DNA of 64,000 nucleotides from Pseudomonadales bacterium (GCA_028280225.1 JANQMF010000026.1:51210-115209), one strand, 5' to 3'. Counted from the stretch's first letter, positions 44,733-53,529 are shown. A program made the numbers and translations. The notes: a model not told the origin generated them from the sequence alone.

Positions 44733-45428
44733 ATGTCTAGCGGGGAACATATCTATCTGCTGTCCTTCTTCAGCTTTCGCGACAACACTGTCCTGCACAA
44801 CTTTTATGATTATTGTGACCGGGCCATGTTGTTGCTGTCCCAGCGCCGTGGATTTGTTTCTGCCTTCGGCTACATTTCCGACTATGACCTGGCGAAGCAC
44901 CGTTATGTGGGCATAACCGAATTTACATCCCTGGACACGCTGTTTGGCATGCTTGAGGACGGCAGCCTGGCAGGCCGGCTAACGCCACCGGATGATGTGC
45001 GTGCCATGACCCTGTTCGCGGACTGTAATGAGCATACCTACCCCGGGGCGGAGCATCAGCGGACAACCCCCGCCTCCGTCACCTATATAAATCCGTTGGG
45101 GCTATCCCATGGTCAGCGGGACAGCAAAGCTTTTGCTGAATATAGGCAGCGCCAATTGATGTTGCTGCGGGGGCAGCAGGGTTATGTTGGCCGCCGAAGT
45201 TTTTTTTCCACCAATCCGACAGCATTATACAATGTGGTGGAAATTGTGGAGTGGGCCACCGAAGATGCTTTTTATGCGGTCCACAACTCGCCGGAATATC
45301 TTCTTGCGGAGCGGGGCGGAGAATCTTTTGCCGGCCGGGGCCACCCGGCTTTGTACCGCTTGATGTTGGCCTATACCCGGGGTGGTACCAAGGCGGACTA
45401 TCGGTTTCAGATCAGCCACAGGTTTTGA
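44733..45428 (+). CDS. Conserved hypothetical protein, probably two ferredoxin-like domains
   Basis: A 231-aa protein I cannot name. The two halves have a similar pattern: 'EHIYLLSFFSFRDNTVLHNF' with a YVGITEFTSLDTLFGML strand-helix in the first, and 'SKAFAEYRQRQLMLLRGQQG' with 'LYNVVEIVEWATEDAFYAVH' in the second. This resembles tandem antibiotic-monooxygenase (ABM/dimeric alpha-beta barrel) units. No signal peptide or catalytic motif is recognised and no clear ribosome site is seen. It lies between the MarR-like regulator and the acyl-CoA dehydrogenase pair on the same strand. Confidence 0.6.
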   Translation: MSSGEHIYLLSFFSFRDNTVLHNFYDYCDRAMLLLSQRRGFVSAFGYISDYDLAKHRYVGITEFTSLDTLFGMLEDGSLAGRLTPPDDVRAMTLFADCNEHTYPGAEHQRTTPASVTYINPLGLSHGQRDSKAFAEYRQRQLMLLRGQQGYVGRRSFFSTNPTALYNVVEIVEWATEDAFYAVHNSPEYLLAERGGESFAGRGHPALYRLMLAYTRGGTKADYRFQISHRF

Positions 45429-45534
45429 CCCTAAAGCGGCTGCCCGGCTACGGCTCGACGCGACAGCGCCGTAACGGATCGATCGTGCTACAATTTCGAG
45501 CTTTGCAATCAATGGATACAAACAAGGCAGTGGT

Positions 45535-46737
45535 ATGAGTGATCAAGACCTGAATGCTTTCCAGGAAGACGCTGCTGCATGGCTGGCCACGCATTTCCCG
45601 GCATCGCTGCGCCACAAAATTGGCGGCGACTTTGAGACTAATAAAGAGATAGCGGCGGACCTGGAAGTGTGGCGGCAAAGGCTGGCGGAGCAGGGGTGGG
45701 GAGCGCCCACCTGGCCCAGGCAATATGGTGGCGCCGGGTTAACAGATCCTCAGGCGAAGGTTGTGCAGGAAGAAATGCGCAAAATCGGTGCGGCGAACCA
45801 CATCCCGGTCATTGCGGGCATGGGGGTCACCATGGTTGGCCCAACGCTACTGGAGTATGGCACGGAGGCGCAAAAGCAGAAGCACCTGCCCGGCATAGCC
45901 AGCGGTGAAGTGCGCTGGTGCCTGGGCTTGTCCGAACCCAACGCGGGTTCCGATCTGGCCTCATTATCGACCAAGGCAGTGGCCCAGGGTGATGAATTTA
46001 TTGTCAACGGGCAAAAAATATGGACATCCGGCGCCGATATTTCCCAATGGTGCGGTGCCTTGGTGCGCACGGATGCGGAGGCTAAGAAGCGCGATGGCAT
46101 CAGTTTTGTCATGTTGCCCATGGATCAACCGGGTATTGAAACGCGGCCCATCCGGTTAATTGCCGGGGCGTCACCGTTTTGTGAAACTTTTTTTAATGAT
46201 GCCCGGGCGGACAAGACCGATTTACTGGGTGATCTGAACGATGGTTGGAGTGTGGTGAAACGTTTGTTGCAGCACGAACGGCAAAGCCAGACCACAGCCC
46301 GGGGTGGCCAGGCGAAGGAGCAACCGCTGTACGATGTAGCCAAGGCCTATGTTGGGGTCACCGACACGGGTCAGTTAGCGGATGCGGATCTGCGCAACCG
46401 CTTGGCTTCCCATCTGATGGATGCCCAGGCGCACCGGCTGACCATTGGACGGGTTACCGCTGAAGCCAAGGGTAAGGTTGAGGTATCAGCCGCGGCATCC
46501 ATTCTAAAAAATTCGGCAACAAAGGTGGCACAAACCAAATCTGAGCTGGTGGTAGAGCTGATGGGTAGCCAGGGCATCGGCTGGGAAGGGGCGCACTTTA
46601 AAGATGAAGAACTTGCCCGGGTCCGCGAGTGGCTGTCGGGTAAGGCGATTTCCATCTATGGGGGATCGTTTGAAGTGCAAAATAATATAATTTCCAAGAA
46701 CATACTGGGTCTTCCTGAGACCACACAGAAGGGTTAG
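45535..46737 (+). CDS. Acyl-CoA dehydrogenase
   Basis: A 400-aa FAD enzyme forming an alpha,beta double bond in an acyl-CoA. 'WCLGLSEPNAGSDLASLSTK' and 'GQKIWTSGADISQWCGALVR' are the flavin-contacting middle domain. The C-terminal 'SIYGGSFEVQNNIISKNILG' corresponds to the usual 'yGGt.Eiqrn.ia..vLGlP' segment, with N where R is normal. AAGG lies about 7 nt before ATG 45535. The next gene, 26 nt downstream, is a second, more divergent dehydrogenase; such pairs form alpha2beta2 enzymes in steroid side-chain breakdown (ChsE4-ChsE5 type). Confidence 0.93.
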   Translation: MSDQDLNAFQEDAAAWLATHFPASLRHKIGGDFETNKEIAADLEVWRQRLAEQGWGAPTWPRQYGGAGLTDPQAKVVQEEMRKIGAANHIPVIAGMGVTMVGPTLLEYGTEAQKQKHLPGIASGEVRWCLGLSEPNAGSDLASLSTKAVAQGDEFIVNGQKIWTSGADISQWCGALVRTDAEAKKRDGISFVMLPMDQPGIETRPIRLIAGASPFCETFFNDARADKTDLLGDLNDGWSVVKRLLQHERQSQTTARGGQAKEQPLYDVAKAYVGVTDTGQLADADLRNRLASHLMDAQAHRLTIGRVTAEAKGKVEVSAAASILKNSATKVAQTKSELVVELMGSQGIGWEGAHFKDEELARVREWLSGKAISIYGGSFEVQNNIISKNILGLPETTQKG

Positions 46738-46763
46738 GTAAAAGTGATGACGGAGAAAAATCA

Positions 46764-47882
46764 GTGGCGGCGTTAACTGAAGAACAAACATTAATCCAGG
46801 ATCAGGCCAAGTCCTGGGCGGTGGAACAGGCCCCGGTGCAGGCTTTCAGACAAATGCGGGACAGTGGGATTGCCCAGCGTTTTGACAACACCACCTGGTC
46901 CTCCATGGTTGAATTGGGCTGGACCGGCATTCTGGTCGCAGAGGAATTTGGAGGTTCGAATCTGGGCTATTTGACCTTCAGCGTGATCCTGGAAGAACTG
47001 GGCCGCCAGTTAACCGCTTCTCCCTTATTTGCTTCCGCCCTGGTGGGTGCTACGGCGCTGAATATCGCCGGCAGTCCTGCCCAGCAGCAGGCTTTGTTAC
47101 CAAAAATTGTGGACGGCAGTGAGATTCTGACCTTGGCCCTGGAGGAGACCCCGCGACATGCACCCGAGCAGATTGCGCTCAGTGCCCAGACCAAGGGTGA
47201 TGGGCTGGTCTTGAATGGTCAAAAAACCTTTGTCAGCGAAGGTATGGCCGCCACCACCTTTATTGTGGCTGTGCGCACCACCGGTGGTATTACGCTGGTC
47301 TTGGTACCGGCCCAGGCGCCGGGCCTCAGCCGGGAAGCCCTGGCGACCATGGACAGCCGCGGATACGCGCAGCTGAATTTTGACAACGTCGCCGTGGCCG
47401 GGGATGCCATATTGGGAACGTTGGATCAGGGTGGTGAGCCATTGCAGGCTATTCTGGACCGGGCGCGAGCGGGTTTAAGTGCGGAAATGCTGGGCACCGG
47501 GTCCCAGGCTTTTGATATGACTTTAGAGTACCTGAAAACCCGCCAACAATTTGGCCGGGTGATTGGGTCTTTTCAGGCGCTGGGCCACCGTGCGGCATCG
47601 CTGTTTACCACCATGGAGCTTTCCCGTTCCTGTGCGGAGGCCGCTTTACAAGCCATTGATGCCGGTGCTGATGACGTACCCCTGCTGTGCTCCCTGGCAA
47701 AATGCCGGGTGGGTGAGTTTTTACACGAAATGTCCAACCAGTTGATTCAAATTCATGGTGGTATCGGCATGACCGACGAGTTTGATGCGGGCTTTTATTT
47801 AAAACGCGCCCGGGTGCTGGAGACCATGTACGGCAATCGTTCCTATCACCGGGATCGGTATGCCACTTTGTTGGGCTTTTAA
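46764..47882 (+). CDS. Acyl-CoA dehydrogenase, divergent partner subunit
   Basis: A 372-aa acyl-CoA dehydrogenase-fold protein. 'VELGWTGILVAEEFGGSNLG', 'KTFVSEGMAATTFIVAVRTT' and 'TRQQFGRVIGSFQALGHRAA' are clear, but the C-terminal substrate/FAD motif is altered ('IQIHGGIGMTDEFDAGFYLK' and then no 'GG.-E-Q' segment), so it may depend on its neighbour for a full active site. Start GTG 46764 has GGAG about 9 nt upstream. Followed 41 nt later by the selenoprotein candidate. Confidence 0.92.
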   Translation: MAALTEEQTLIQDQAKSWAVEQAPVQAFRQMRDSGIAQRFDNTTWSSMVELGWTGILVAEEFGGSNLGYLTFSVILEELGRQLTASPLFASALVGATALNIAGSPAQQQALLPKIVDGSEILTLALEETPRHAPEQIALSAQTKGDGLVLNGQKTFVSEGMAATTFIVAVRTTGGITLVLVPAQAPGLSREALATMDSRGYAQLNFDNVAVAGDAILGTLDQGGEPLQAILDRARAGLSAEMLGTGSQAFDMTLEYLKTRQQFGRVIGSFQALGHRAASLFTTMELSRSCAEAALQAIDAGADDVPLLCSLAKCRVGEFLHEMSNQLIQIHGGIGMTDEFDAGFYLKRARVLETMYGNRSYHRDRYATLLGF

Positions 47883-47923
47883 AAGCTGGGCTTGTGCTGG
47901 CTTAAGCAAAGGAGGCAGGTTAG

Positions 47924-49027
47924 ATGTTGTTTCGCCGGAATGTGATTAACACACGGGCCTTTGAAGAAGCTTCCGGCTGGACCTTCAAGCCTGAAGGTGC
48001 GTGCAAGGGGGCAACCTGTATCCCCTTAAAAAATCCGCCTGGGGATACACTGGATGTTGAAGACATTGCGGCCCAGATGGGTCTGCCGGTGGTTAAGGAC
48101 AAAACGCATGGGCTGATTGCCGTGGGCCCTGAGTCCATTGGTGCAAAAGCCCTGACCACCGCCGAGGCACCCCGGCTGGTCTTGCCGGGATTAGATGGTC
48201 AACCCTTCGACCTTGCCTCCCTGCTGGGGAAAAAAGTACTGATATACGCCTGGGCACCGTACTGAGGGTGTGCTAACGACCTGCCCGTGTGGCAGGCCCT
48301 GCGCAATGAACTGGCCGGTCAGGCTGAGTTTGAACTGGTGGCTGTGGGTTTGGATACCTTGGGTGCGGAAGGTTGCCGGCCCTATATAGAAGCTGCCGCC
48401 CCCGAACATCCCAGCCTGATTGATCAGCATCACCAGCTGGCGGAAAAATTTGGTGTGATCAATATTCCCAGCAGCATCTGGATTAATGAAGCCGGGGTGA
48501 TTGTACGCCCCGCGGAAGCAGCGCCGGCGCCACCGTCCGCGCCTGCGGATGCTCCGCCGCCACCTGCCGGGGAGTTACCCCCGCGCTTTGCCCAGATGAT
48601 GGGTGAGGCGGCAAAAATTCAAAGCGACCCACAAGACTATCATCACGCCCTGCGCGACTGGATCGGCAAAGGTGAGGCCAGCAGGTTTGCGCTGGGTGAG
48701 GATCAGGTAATTGCCCGCTCCAGGCCGCGGGATGAAAATGTTGCCTTGGGACATGCACACTTTGAACTGGCCAGTGCCCTGGAAATCCGGGGAGAACACG
48801 ATCTGGCGATTAGCCACTTTTGTGCTGCCCACGAACTGGTCCCGGACAGTTGGACCTTTCGCCGTCAGGCCTGGTCCTTGGAGCAAAGTGGCGTTACAGG
48901 GCCTTTGCAAAGGTTCTGGCAGGGACCCCGGGAGGACGCCCCGGAAGAGTGGCCTTATGCCGGGGACTGGCTGACGGATGTGAAAAAAATCGGCGCTGAA
49001 AACTACAGCGAAAGATTTAAACCCTGA
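47924..49027 (+). CDS. Redoxin/TlpA-like protein with probable selenocysteine (in-frame TGA)
   Basis: One frame of 367 codons interrupted only by TGA at 48263-48265 (codon 114). The N-terminal part ('GWTFKPEGACKGATC', 'APRLVLPGLDGQPFDLASLL') runs into 'GKKVLIYAWAPY', then TGA, then GC-ANDLPVWQAL, 'HPSLIDQHHQLAEKFGVINI', 'PSSIWINEAGVIVRPAEA' and a TPR-like tail. This is a thioredoxin-fold redoxin in which relatives, as I recall them, carry a WCGC/WxUGC-type site; the TGA falls exactly on the first redox residue, giving U114-G-C116. A hairpin fitting a bacterial SECIS follows at once (48280-48296). A strong AAAGGAGG lies 8 nt before ATG 47924; no ribosome site precedes the second half. Alternative: a nonsense mutation. 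The coordinates assume read-through. No sel genes are in the window. Confidence 0.85.
48263..48300 (+). promoter_or_regulatory. Probable bacterial SECIS element
   Basis: Taking the T of TGA as base 1, bases 18-23 (48280-48285, CCTGCC) pair perfectly with 48291-48296 (GGCAGG) around the 5-nt loop CGTGT, which holds G and GU near its start. The upper stem begins at base 18 as in the E. coli fdhF element; a single A at base 17 is unpaired where fdhF has its bulged U. GGG at 48266-48268 can pair with CCC at 48297-48299 to close a lower stem, making the whole element 38 nt including TGA. This would recruit SelB-Sec-tRNA. Confidence 0.75.
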
Positions 49028-49087
49028 ATCCGGCTGGTGCAGGCCGCCGCTTTTTGGACATTCCGGCAATGCCGTAAAAGCGGACGG

Positions 49088-49438
49088 TTAGGTCTTGCCC
49101 CGCCGCCGTTGTGCTGCCCCCCATCGTTCGGACCAGTTATGCAGTTCGTGTAACTGAGCGCCCAGTTCTTTGCCCCATTGGGTATAACCAAAACCATCAG
49201 TGGTATGGTCAACCAGATTTAACGCGCGCAACTGTTTAAGGCGCGCATTCAGGCTGGTGGGAGAAACGTCGTCACAGCGTTTTTGTAATTCGCGGAAGGT
49301 CAGGCGTTGGTCGCGCAGCTCCCATAGAATGCGCAGCGCCCAGCGCTGGCCCAGTACATCCAGCAGGACCATGATAGGACGGCCCGAGGTTGTACCCCTG
49401 GCGGGTTGTCCCGGGAATCTGTTTTTTGCCCGTGCCAC
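49088..49438 (-). CDS. HxlR family transcriptional regulator
   Basis: A 116-aa winged-helix regulator. 'LLDVLGQRWALRILWELRDQ' and 'RLTFRELQKRCDDVSPTSLN', followed by 'ARLKQLRALNLVDH', are the hallmark HxlR helix-turn-helix segments; 'YTQWGKELGAQLHELHNWSE' is the dimerisation helix. It starts at GTG 49438 after GGGGG. Some HxlR proteins sense aldehydes or redox state through Cys residues. Divergent from the carboxymuconolactone decarboxylase-like gene at 49638, with two inverted repeats in the gap. Confidence 0.9.
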   Translation of the reverse strand: MARAKNRFPGQPARGTTSGRPIMVLLDVLGQRWALRILWELRDQRLTFRELQKRCDDVSPTSLNARLKQLRALNLVDHTTDGFGYTQWGKELGAQLHELHNWSERWGAAQRRRGKT

Positions 49439-49510
49439 ACGACCCCCGTTTTTATGCTATGAAAATAGTAGCGCATTGTCCGGCGGATAGAAAGCACTTG
49501 CAGGGATTAA

Positions 49511-49551
49511 TAGGCTGAGGTAGCCTATATTTGCTACAATAAATGTAGCAA
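49511..49551. promoter_or_regulatory. Two inverted repeats, likely HxlR operator
   Basis: TAGGCT (49511-49516) / AGCCTA (49522-49527) with a 5-nt spacer, and TTGCTACA (49531-49538) / TGTAGCAA (49544-49551), also with a 5-nt spacer. They lie in the 199-nt gap between the divergent HxlR gene and the carboxymuconolactone decarboxylase-like gene. The second is longer and AT-rich in its centre. Binding by the HxlR protein is inferred from position. Confidence 0.5.
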
Positions 49552-49637
49552 TCGACTTATAGCCGGCATCTAGCCGGCACCAATTCAGCGTACATGCGCT
49601 CCGCCCCGGACCATTTCAGCCAACCCGGAGATTTTTC

Positions 49638-50192
49638 ATGACCCAAGTTCTCAAACCCCTTCAACCTCCCTATGAGCCGGACGTTGCTGCGGCCCTGGCG
49701 CAATACCCCAAGGCCAAGGACGGCTATATCATTCAGCTTTTCCGGGTATTTGCGAACAGCCGCCGGTTTTTGACTCAAAAAGGGGTAGTTAATCTGCTGG
49801 ACAAGGGGAGTCCCCTTTCATTGACCGAACGGGAGATTGTCATCCTGCGGGTGACGGCCCATACGCGTTGTGAATACGAATGGGGGGTGCATGTGACCGC
49901 ATTTGCCCAGGCTGCGGGATTGTCTGCCCGGCAGGTTGAAGCAACCTGTCACCCGGGTGTGGATGACTGCTGGAATGCCCGGCAGGCGTTGTTGGTGAGC
50001 TGTGTCGACGACATCTGTGCTCAAGCTGGTATATCGTCAGCGCACTATGAGGCATTTTGCGAAACCTGGGATCTTGAGCAGCAACTGGAAATACTCGCGC
50101 TGTGCGGGAATTATCACACCATTTCATTTGTGGCGAATACGGTGCGGCTGGCGCCGGAAGAATCAGGCGCGCGTTTTCCCCGGGCTTGTTAA
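49638..50192 (+). CDS. Carboxymuconolactone decarboxylase-like (AhpD fold) protein
   Basis: A 184-aa helical protein. 'SLTEREIVILRVTAHTRCEY' followed by 'EWGVHVTAFAQAAGLS' is the CMD/AhpD core, where R-x-x-E/Y-W-x-x-H replaces the C-x-x-C of AhpD (only C in 'TRCEYEWGVH'), so a peroxidase-reducing disulfide is unlikely. The C-terminal 'EILALCGNYHTISFVANTVR' matches the family. Members include gamma-carboxymuconolactone decarboxylase-like enzymes of unknown substrates. GGAG lies about 8 nt before ATG 49638. Probably under HxlR control. Confidence 0.85.
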   Translation: MTQVLKPLQPPYEPDVAAALAQYPKAKDGYIIQLFRVFANSRRFLTQKGVVNLLDKGSPLSLTEREIVILRVTAHTRCEYEWGVHVTAFAQAAGLSARQVEATCHPGVDDCWNARQALLVSCVDDICAQAGISSAHYEAFCETWDLEQQLEILALCGNYHTISFVANTVRLAPEESGARFPRAC

Positions 50193-50199
50193 GGTTGGG

Positions 50200-53100
50200 C
50201 TACCCGGCATTGCTGGGCTGGTCGCCGGCGGTGGCGGATTTTCGAAACAGATTGGCGATATCGTCCAGGATCAGATAGCCCGCCGGCACCACCATAAGGG
50301 TTACCACGGTTGCAAACAGCACCCCGAAGGAGAGGGATACCGCCATGGGTACCAGAAACTGCGCTTGCACACTCTTGTTCAGCATAAGCGGTGAAAGGCC
50401 AACAAATGTGGTCAGCGAGGTGAGCAGAATGGGCCGGCAACGGGAAACCGATGAATGGATAACAGCCTGCAGAATCGACTCACCCTGCTGGCGCAGATTA
50501 TTCACACTGTGTACCAGCACCAGGCTGGAGTTCACCACCACCCCGGAGGCTGCCACAATGCCCAGCACGGACATCATGGCCAGACCGGAGACATAGCCCA
50601 ACTGTTTCATGATCAAGTGGCCCCAAATGGCGCCTACTACCGCAAAAGGTATCACACTCATGATGATCAGGGGTAAGGCATAAGAACGCAGAGGGATGGC
50701 CAGCAGGGCAAAAATAACAAACAGGGCAATAACGTAAAGGGGTCCCAGGCTGGCGATAGATTCTGATTGATCAGCCTGGGCACCCTCAAGGCTGTAGCTG
50801 ACCCTGGGGTGATCCGCCATGATATTTTGCATGGGACCGGAACTCAGATCGGCGATGACCTCGTTGGCGGTGATCCGGGTGCGATCCACATCAGCGATGA
50901 CATTAACCACCCGTTGCGCATCCGAGCGCCGGATGGTGGAAAACCCCCTGCCCAGGCTGGCCTCGGCAACGGTGGCAAAAGGCACCTCGGAGCCTGCGGG
51001 GGTGCGTATGCGCATGGTATCCAGAGCGCTCAAACTGCTGCGTTCTTCTTCGGTATAACGCACCATCACACGCACATCGTCCCGGCCGCGTTGAATGCGC
51101 TGGGCTTCCTCCCCGTAAAATGCTTGCCGCACCTGCCGGGCAAGGTTGCTCAGGGACAGCCCCAGAGATTCTCCGGAGGGCAGAATATCCAGTTTCAGTT
51201 CCTGTTTGCCCGAGCGGAAAGAATCGGTGATATCCAGCACGCCCGGGTATTCGGCCAGTTTGTGACGTAGTTTTTCGGCAATGACTCTGAGTTCATCCAC
51301 GTCATTCCCTTCCAGTTGAATGTCTATGTCGTTGCCCGCGGAGAAGAGTGATGAGTTGAATTTCAGCTCGATGGCATCAGCAATTGGACCATTTGCCGCG
51401 CGCCACATATCCGCCACGGCCCGGGTGTTCAAATCCCGGGTTTCGCTGGGGGTGAGCTGTAGCACAACTTCTCCCAGGTGGCTCTGGGCGCTACCGGCAG
51501 CGGCATTGCCGCTGGAACTGGGGGGGCCGTTCGAGGCGCTGGGGTGATCGCCGACCGCCGCCATGATGTGCAGCACCGGGGGTGCCTCGGGGTAACGGGT
51601 ATTGAGTTGCTCACGCAGTTTTTTGGCTGAACTTTCCAGATGTTCCACGGCCTGGTTGGTGACATCAGCGCTGGTCCCCAGGGGCATGGTGAGTTTGGCC
51701 ACCACCTGATCCGACGCCAATGGCGGGAAAAATGAAAACGGCAGGCGGCCGCTGGCCATAATGGCGATGGCGGAAAGCAGGGCCACGAAGGCCAGCGATG
51801 CCGTGACATAACGGACCGCCATGGCCGCTTCCACCGCCGTGCGGAACTGGTGATTGATGAAATTCTCCAACCCCTGGGAGAACCGCTGTTGCAGATCCAG
51901 GATGGATCGGGCAACGCCGGCGAACAGTCCGGCATAGTGCAGCGCAAAAAAAACAGAGGCACAGGCCACCGCCAGGGCAGCGTAAGTCCTTGGGGTGTCG
52001 GCAAAACCCAGTAAAACAATGCCAACAATGGGTAGGAGCATCATGCCCACTTCCGCCGTGGGTGTATCGATTTTACTGTTGCCCAGGTGGGCGGGCAGCA
52101 CCATCTGTGATTCAATCAGGGAAAAGACCAGACAGCAGATCACCGTGGTAGCAATCACACCCATCACCTGGCCCATAAATCCAACACCAAAAATAAGTGG
52201 CATAAAGGCGGCAACCGTGGTCAGTACCCCAAAGGTCACCGGAACGGTGACCCGCTGCGCACCCTGTATCGCACCCTGGAGCTGACCCATGCCTTCCTGA
52301 TGCCGGGTATGCACACTTTCACCCACCACAATGGCGTCGTCGACCAAAATACCCAGTACCAGGATAAAGCCGAACAAAGAGATGGCGTTGATGGACATCC
52401 CCAGCACGTTGGCGAGAAAGATGGCCCCCAAAAAAGCCACCGGTACCCCAACGCTGACCCAGAATGCCAGACGGGGACGCAGGAACAGGGCAAGCAGAAT
52501 CAGAACCATCAGAAAACCCTGACGGCCGCTGTCCAGCAGGGTGGACAACCTGTCCGTGAGAATAACCGAGCTGTCGTTCCAGATGGTCAGCTCAACACCC
52601 TCTGGCAGGCGGGGTTGTATATCCTTAAGAAATTTTTTGACGTTAACGCTGATTTCCTGGAGGTCCTGCTGGCCGATGCGCATGACCCGAATCAGCGCAG
52701 CCGGTTTGTCGTTGAAGCGCAGGAACTGATCGGTGTCGGCAAAGCCGTCCACCACCCGTGCCACATCCTTGAGATACAGGCGGGTGCCGTCTGCCCGGGT
52801 GGTGACCACCAGATTTTCGTAGTCGGGGCCCCAGTAGGCCTGACCCTTGGTGCGCAGAAGAATTTCTCCGGCGTTGGTTTTAATGGACCCTCCGGGCAGA
52901 TCAAGGGAACCCCTGCGGACCGCGTTTGCCACCTGATCAAAGCTGAGTCCGTTGCGGCGCAGGGAAGTTTCTGACACTTCGATAGAAATTTCGTAGGGGC
53001 GGGTATTGGATACGTCAACCTGGGTAACGCCGGGGAGTTTGGTAATGTCGTCCCGGATTTCGTTAGCCAACTCCTTTAAGGCTCTTTCGTCACGGGGGCC

Positions 53101-53529
53101 GGTAATGGCGATGTCGAGAACATTCCGTTCCGGAGTCACCAGATTCACAATGGGTTTTTCCGTCTCTTCCGGAAAGGTATCAATGGCGTCAACCCGGTTT
53201 TTGACATCGTCCAGGGCTTTGGATTCGTCAGCATCTTCATAAAGTTCCACCCGGACCGTGCACATCCCCTCGTTGGCATCCGAGCGGATTTCCTTCACCC
53301 CCTCGATACCTTCCAACTCTTCTTCGATGCGCACGCAGACACCCTCCTCCACCTCCTCCGGTGCGGCGCCAAGATACGGTACTTTCACGTTGATGATCGG
53401 AATGTCGATATCCGGAAAAGACTTCATCAACATCCGGGGCAGGGTCACCAGACCCGACAGAATAATCAGCCCCATCAGCAGGTTTGCGGCAACATGATTG
53501 TTGGCGAACCAGGCGATAATGGGCTTCAT
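50200..53529 (-). CDS. RND efflux transporter permease
   Basis: A 1109-aa inner-membrane permease of the AcrB/HAE1 family, with 12 transmembrane helices and two large periplasmic loops. 'MKPIIAWFANNHVAANLLMG' is the first helix; 'DAIVVGESVHTRHQEGMGQL' (D-D in helix TM4 for proton relay, from 'LVDDAIVV') and 'PVTFGVLTTVAAFMPLIFGV' are typical; the second half repeats the pattern ('LGIVAASGVVVNSSLVLVHS'). It works with the adaptor gene at 53526-54734 (4-nt ATGA overlap, translational coupling) and an outer-membrane TolC-type protein not encoded here. Ends 8 nt from the convergent CMD-like gene. Confidence 0.95.
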   Translation of the reverse strand: MKPIIAWFANNHVAANLLMGLIILSGLVTLPRMLMKSFPDIDIPIINVKVPYLGAAPEEVEEGVCVRIEEELEGIEGVKEIRSDANEGMCTVRVELYEDADESKALDDVKNRVDAIDTFPEETEKPIVNLVTPERNVLDIAITGPRDERALKELANEIRDDITKLPGVTQVDVSNTRPYEISIEVSETSLRRNGLSFDQVANAVRRGSLDLPGGSIKTNAGEILLRTKGQAYWGPDYENLVVTTRADGTRLYLKDVARVVDGFADTDQFLRFNDKPAALIRVMRIGQQDLQEISVNVKKFLKDIQPRLPEGVELTIWNDSSVILTDRLSTLLDSGRQGFLMVLILLALFLRPRLAFWVSVGVPVAFLGAIFLANVLGMSINAISLFGFILVLGILVDDAIVVGESVHTRHQEGMGQLQGAIQGAQRVTVPVTFGVLTTVAAFMPLIFGVGFMGQVMGVIATTVICCLVFSLIESQMVLPAHLGNSKIDTPTAEVGMMLLPIVGIVLLGFADTPRTYAALAVACASVFFALHYAGLFAGVARSILDLQQRFSQGLENFINHQFRTAVEAAMAVRYVTASLAFVALLSAIAIMASGRLPFSFFPPLASDQVVAKLTMPLGTSADVTNQAVEHLESSAKKLREQLNTRYPEAPPVLHIMAAVGDHPSASNGPPSSSGNAAAGSAQSHLGEVVLQLTPSETRDLNTRAVADMWRAANGPIADAIELKFNSSLFSAGNDIDIQLEGNDVDELRVIAEKLRHKLAEYPGVLDITDSFRSGKQELKLDILPSGESLGLSLSNLARQVRQAFYGEEAQRIQRGRDDVRVMVRYTEEERSSLSALDTMRIRTPAGSEVPFATVAEASLGRGFSTIRRSDAQRVVNVIADVDRTRITANEVIADLSSGPMQNIMADHPRVSYSLEGAQADQSESIASLGPLYVIALFVIFALLAIPLRSYALPLIIMSVIPFAVVGAIWGHLIMKQLGYVSGLAMMSVLGIVAASGVVVNSSLVLVHSVNNLRQQGESILQAVIHSSVSRCRPILLTSLTTFVGLSPLMLNKSVQAQFLVPMAVSLSFGVLFATVVTLMVVPAGYLILDDIANLFRKSATAGDQPSNAG

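Noticed and set aside
47924..48265. Short 113-aa gene or pseudogene ending at TGA 48263
   Set aside because: It would stop within the redox active site; both halves look intact and a SECIS-like hairpin follows, so a pseudogene is less likely, though not excluded.
48287..49027. Independent 246-aa gene starting at GTG 48287
   Set aside because: It begins mid-fold in a thioredoxin domain, has no ribosome site, and the frame continues directly from the upstream half through TGA; read-through as one selenoprotein explains it better.
49638..50192. CMD-like protein as a second selenoprotein or active AhpD
   Set aside because: Its frame has no in-frame TGA and it lacks the C-x-x-C of AhpD.
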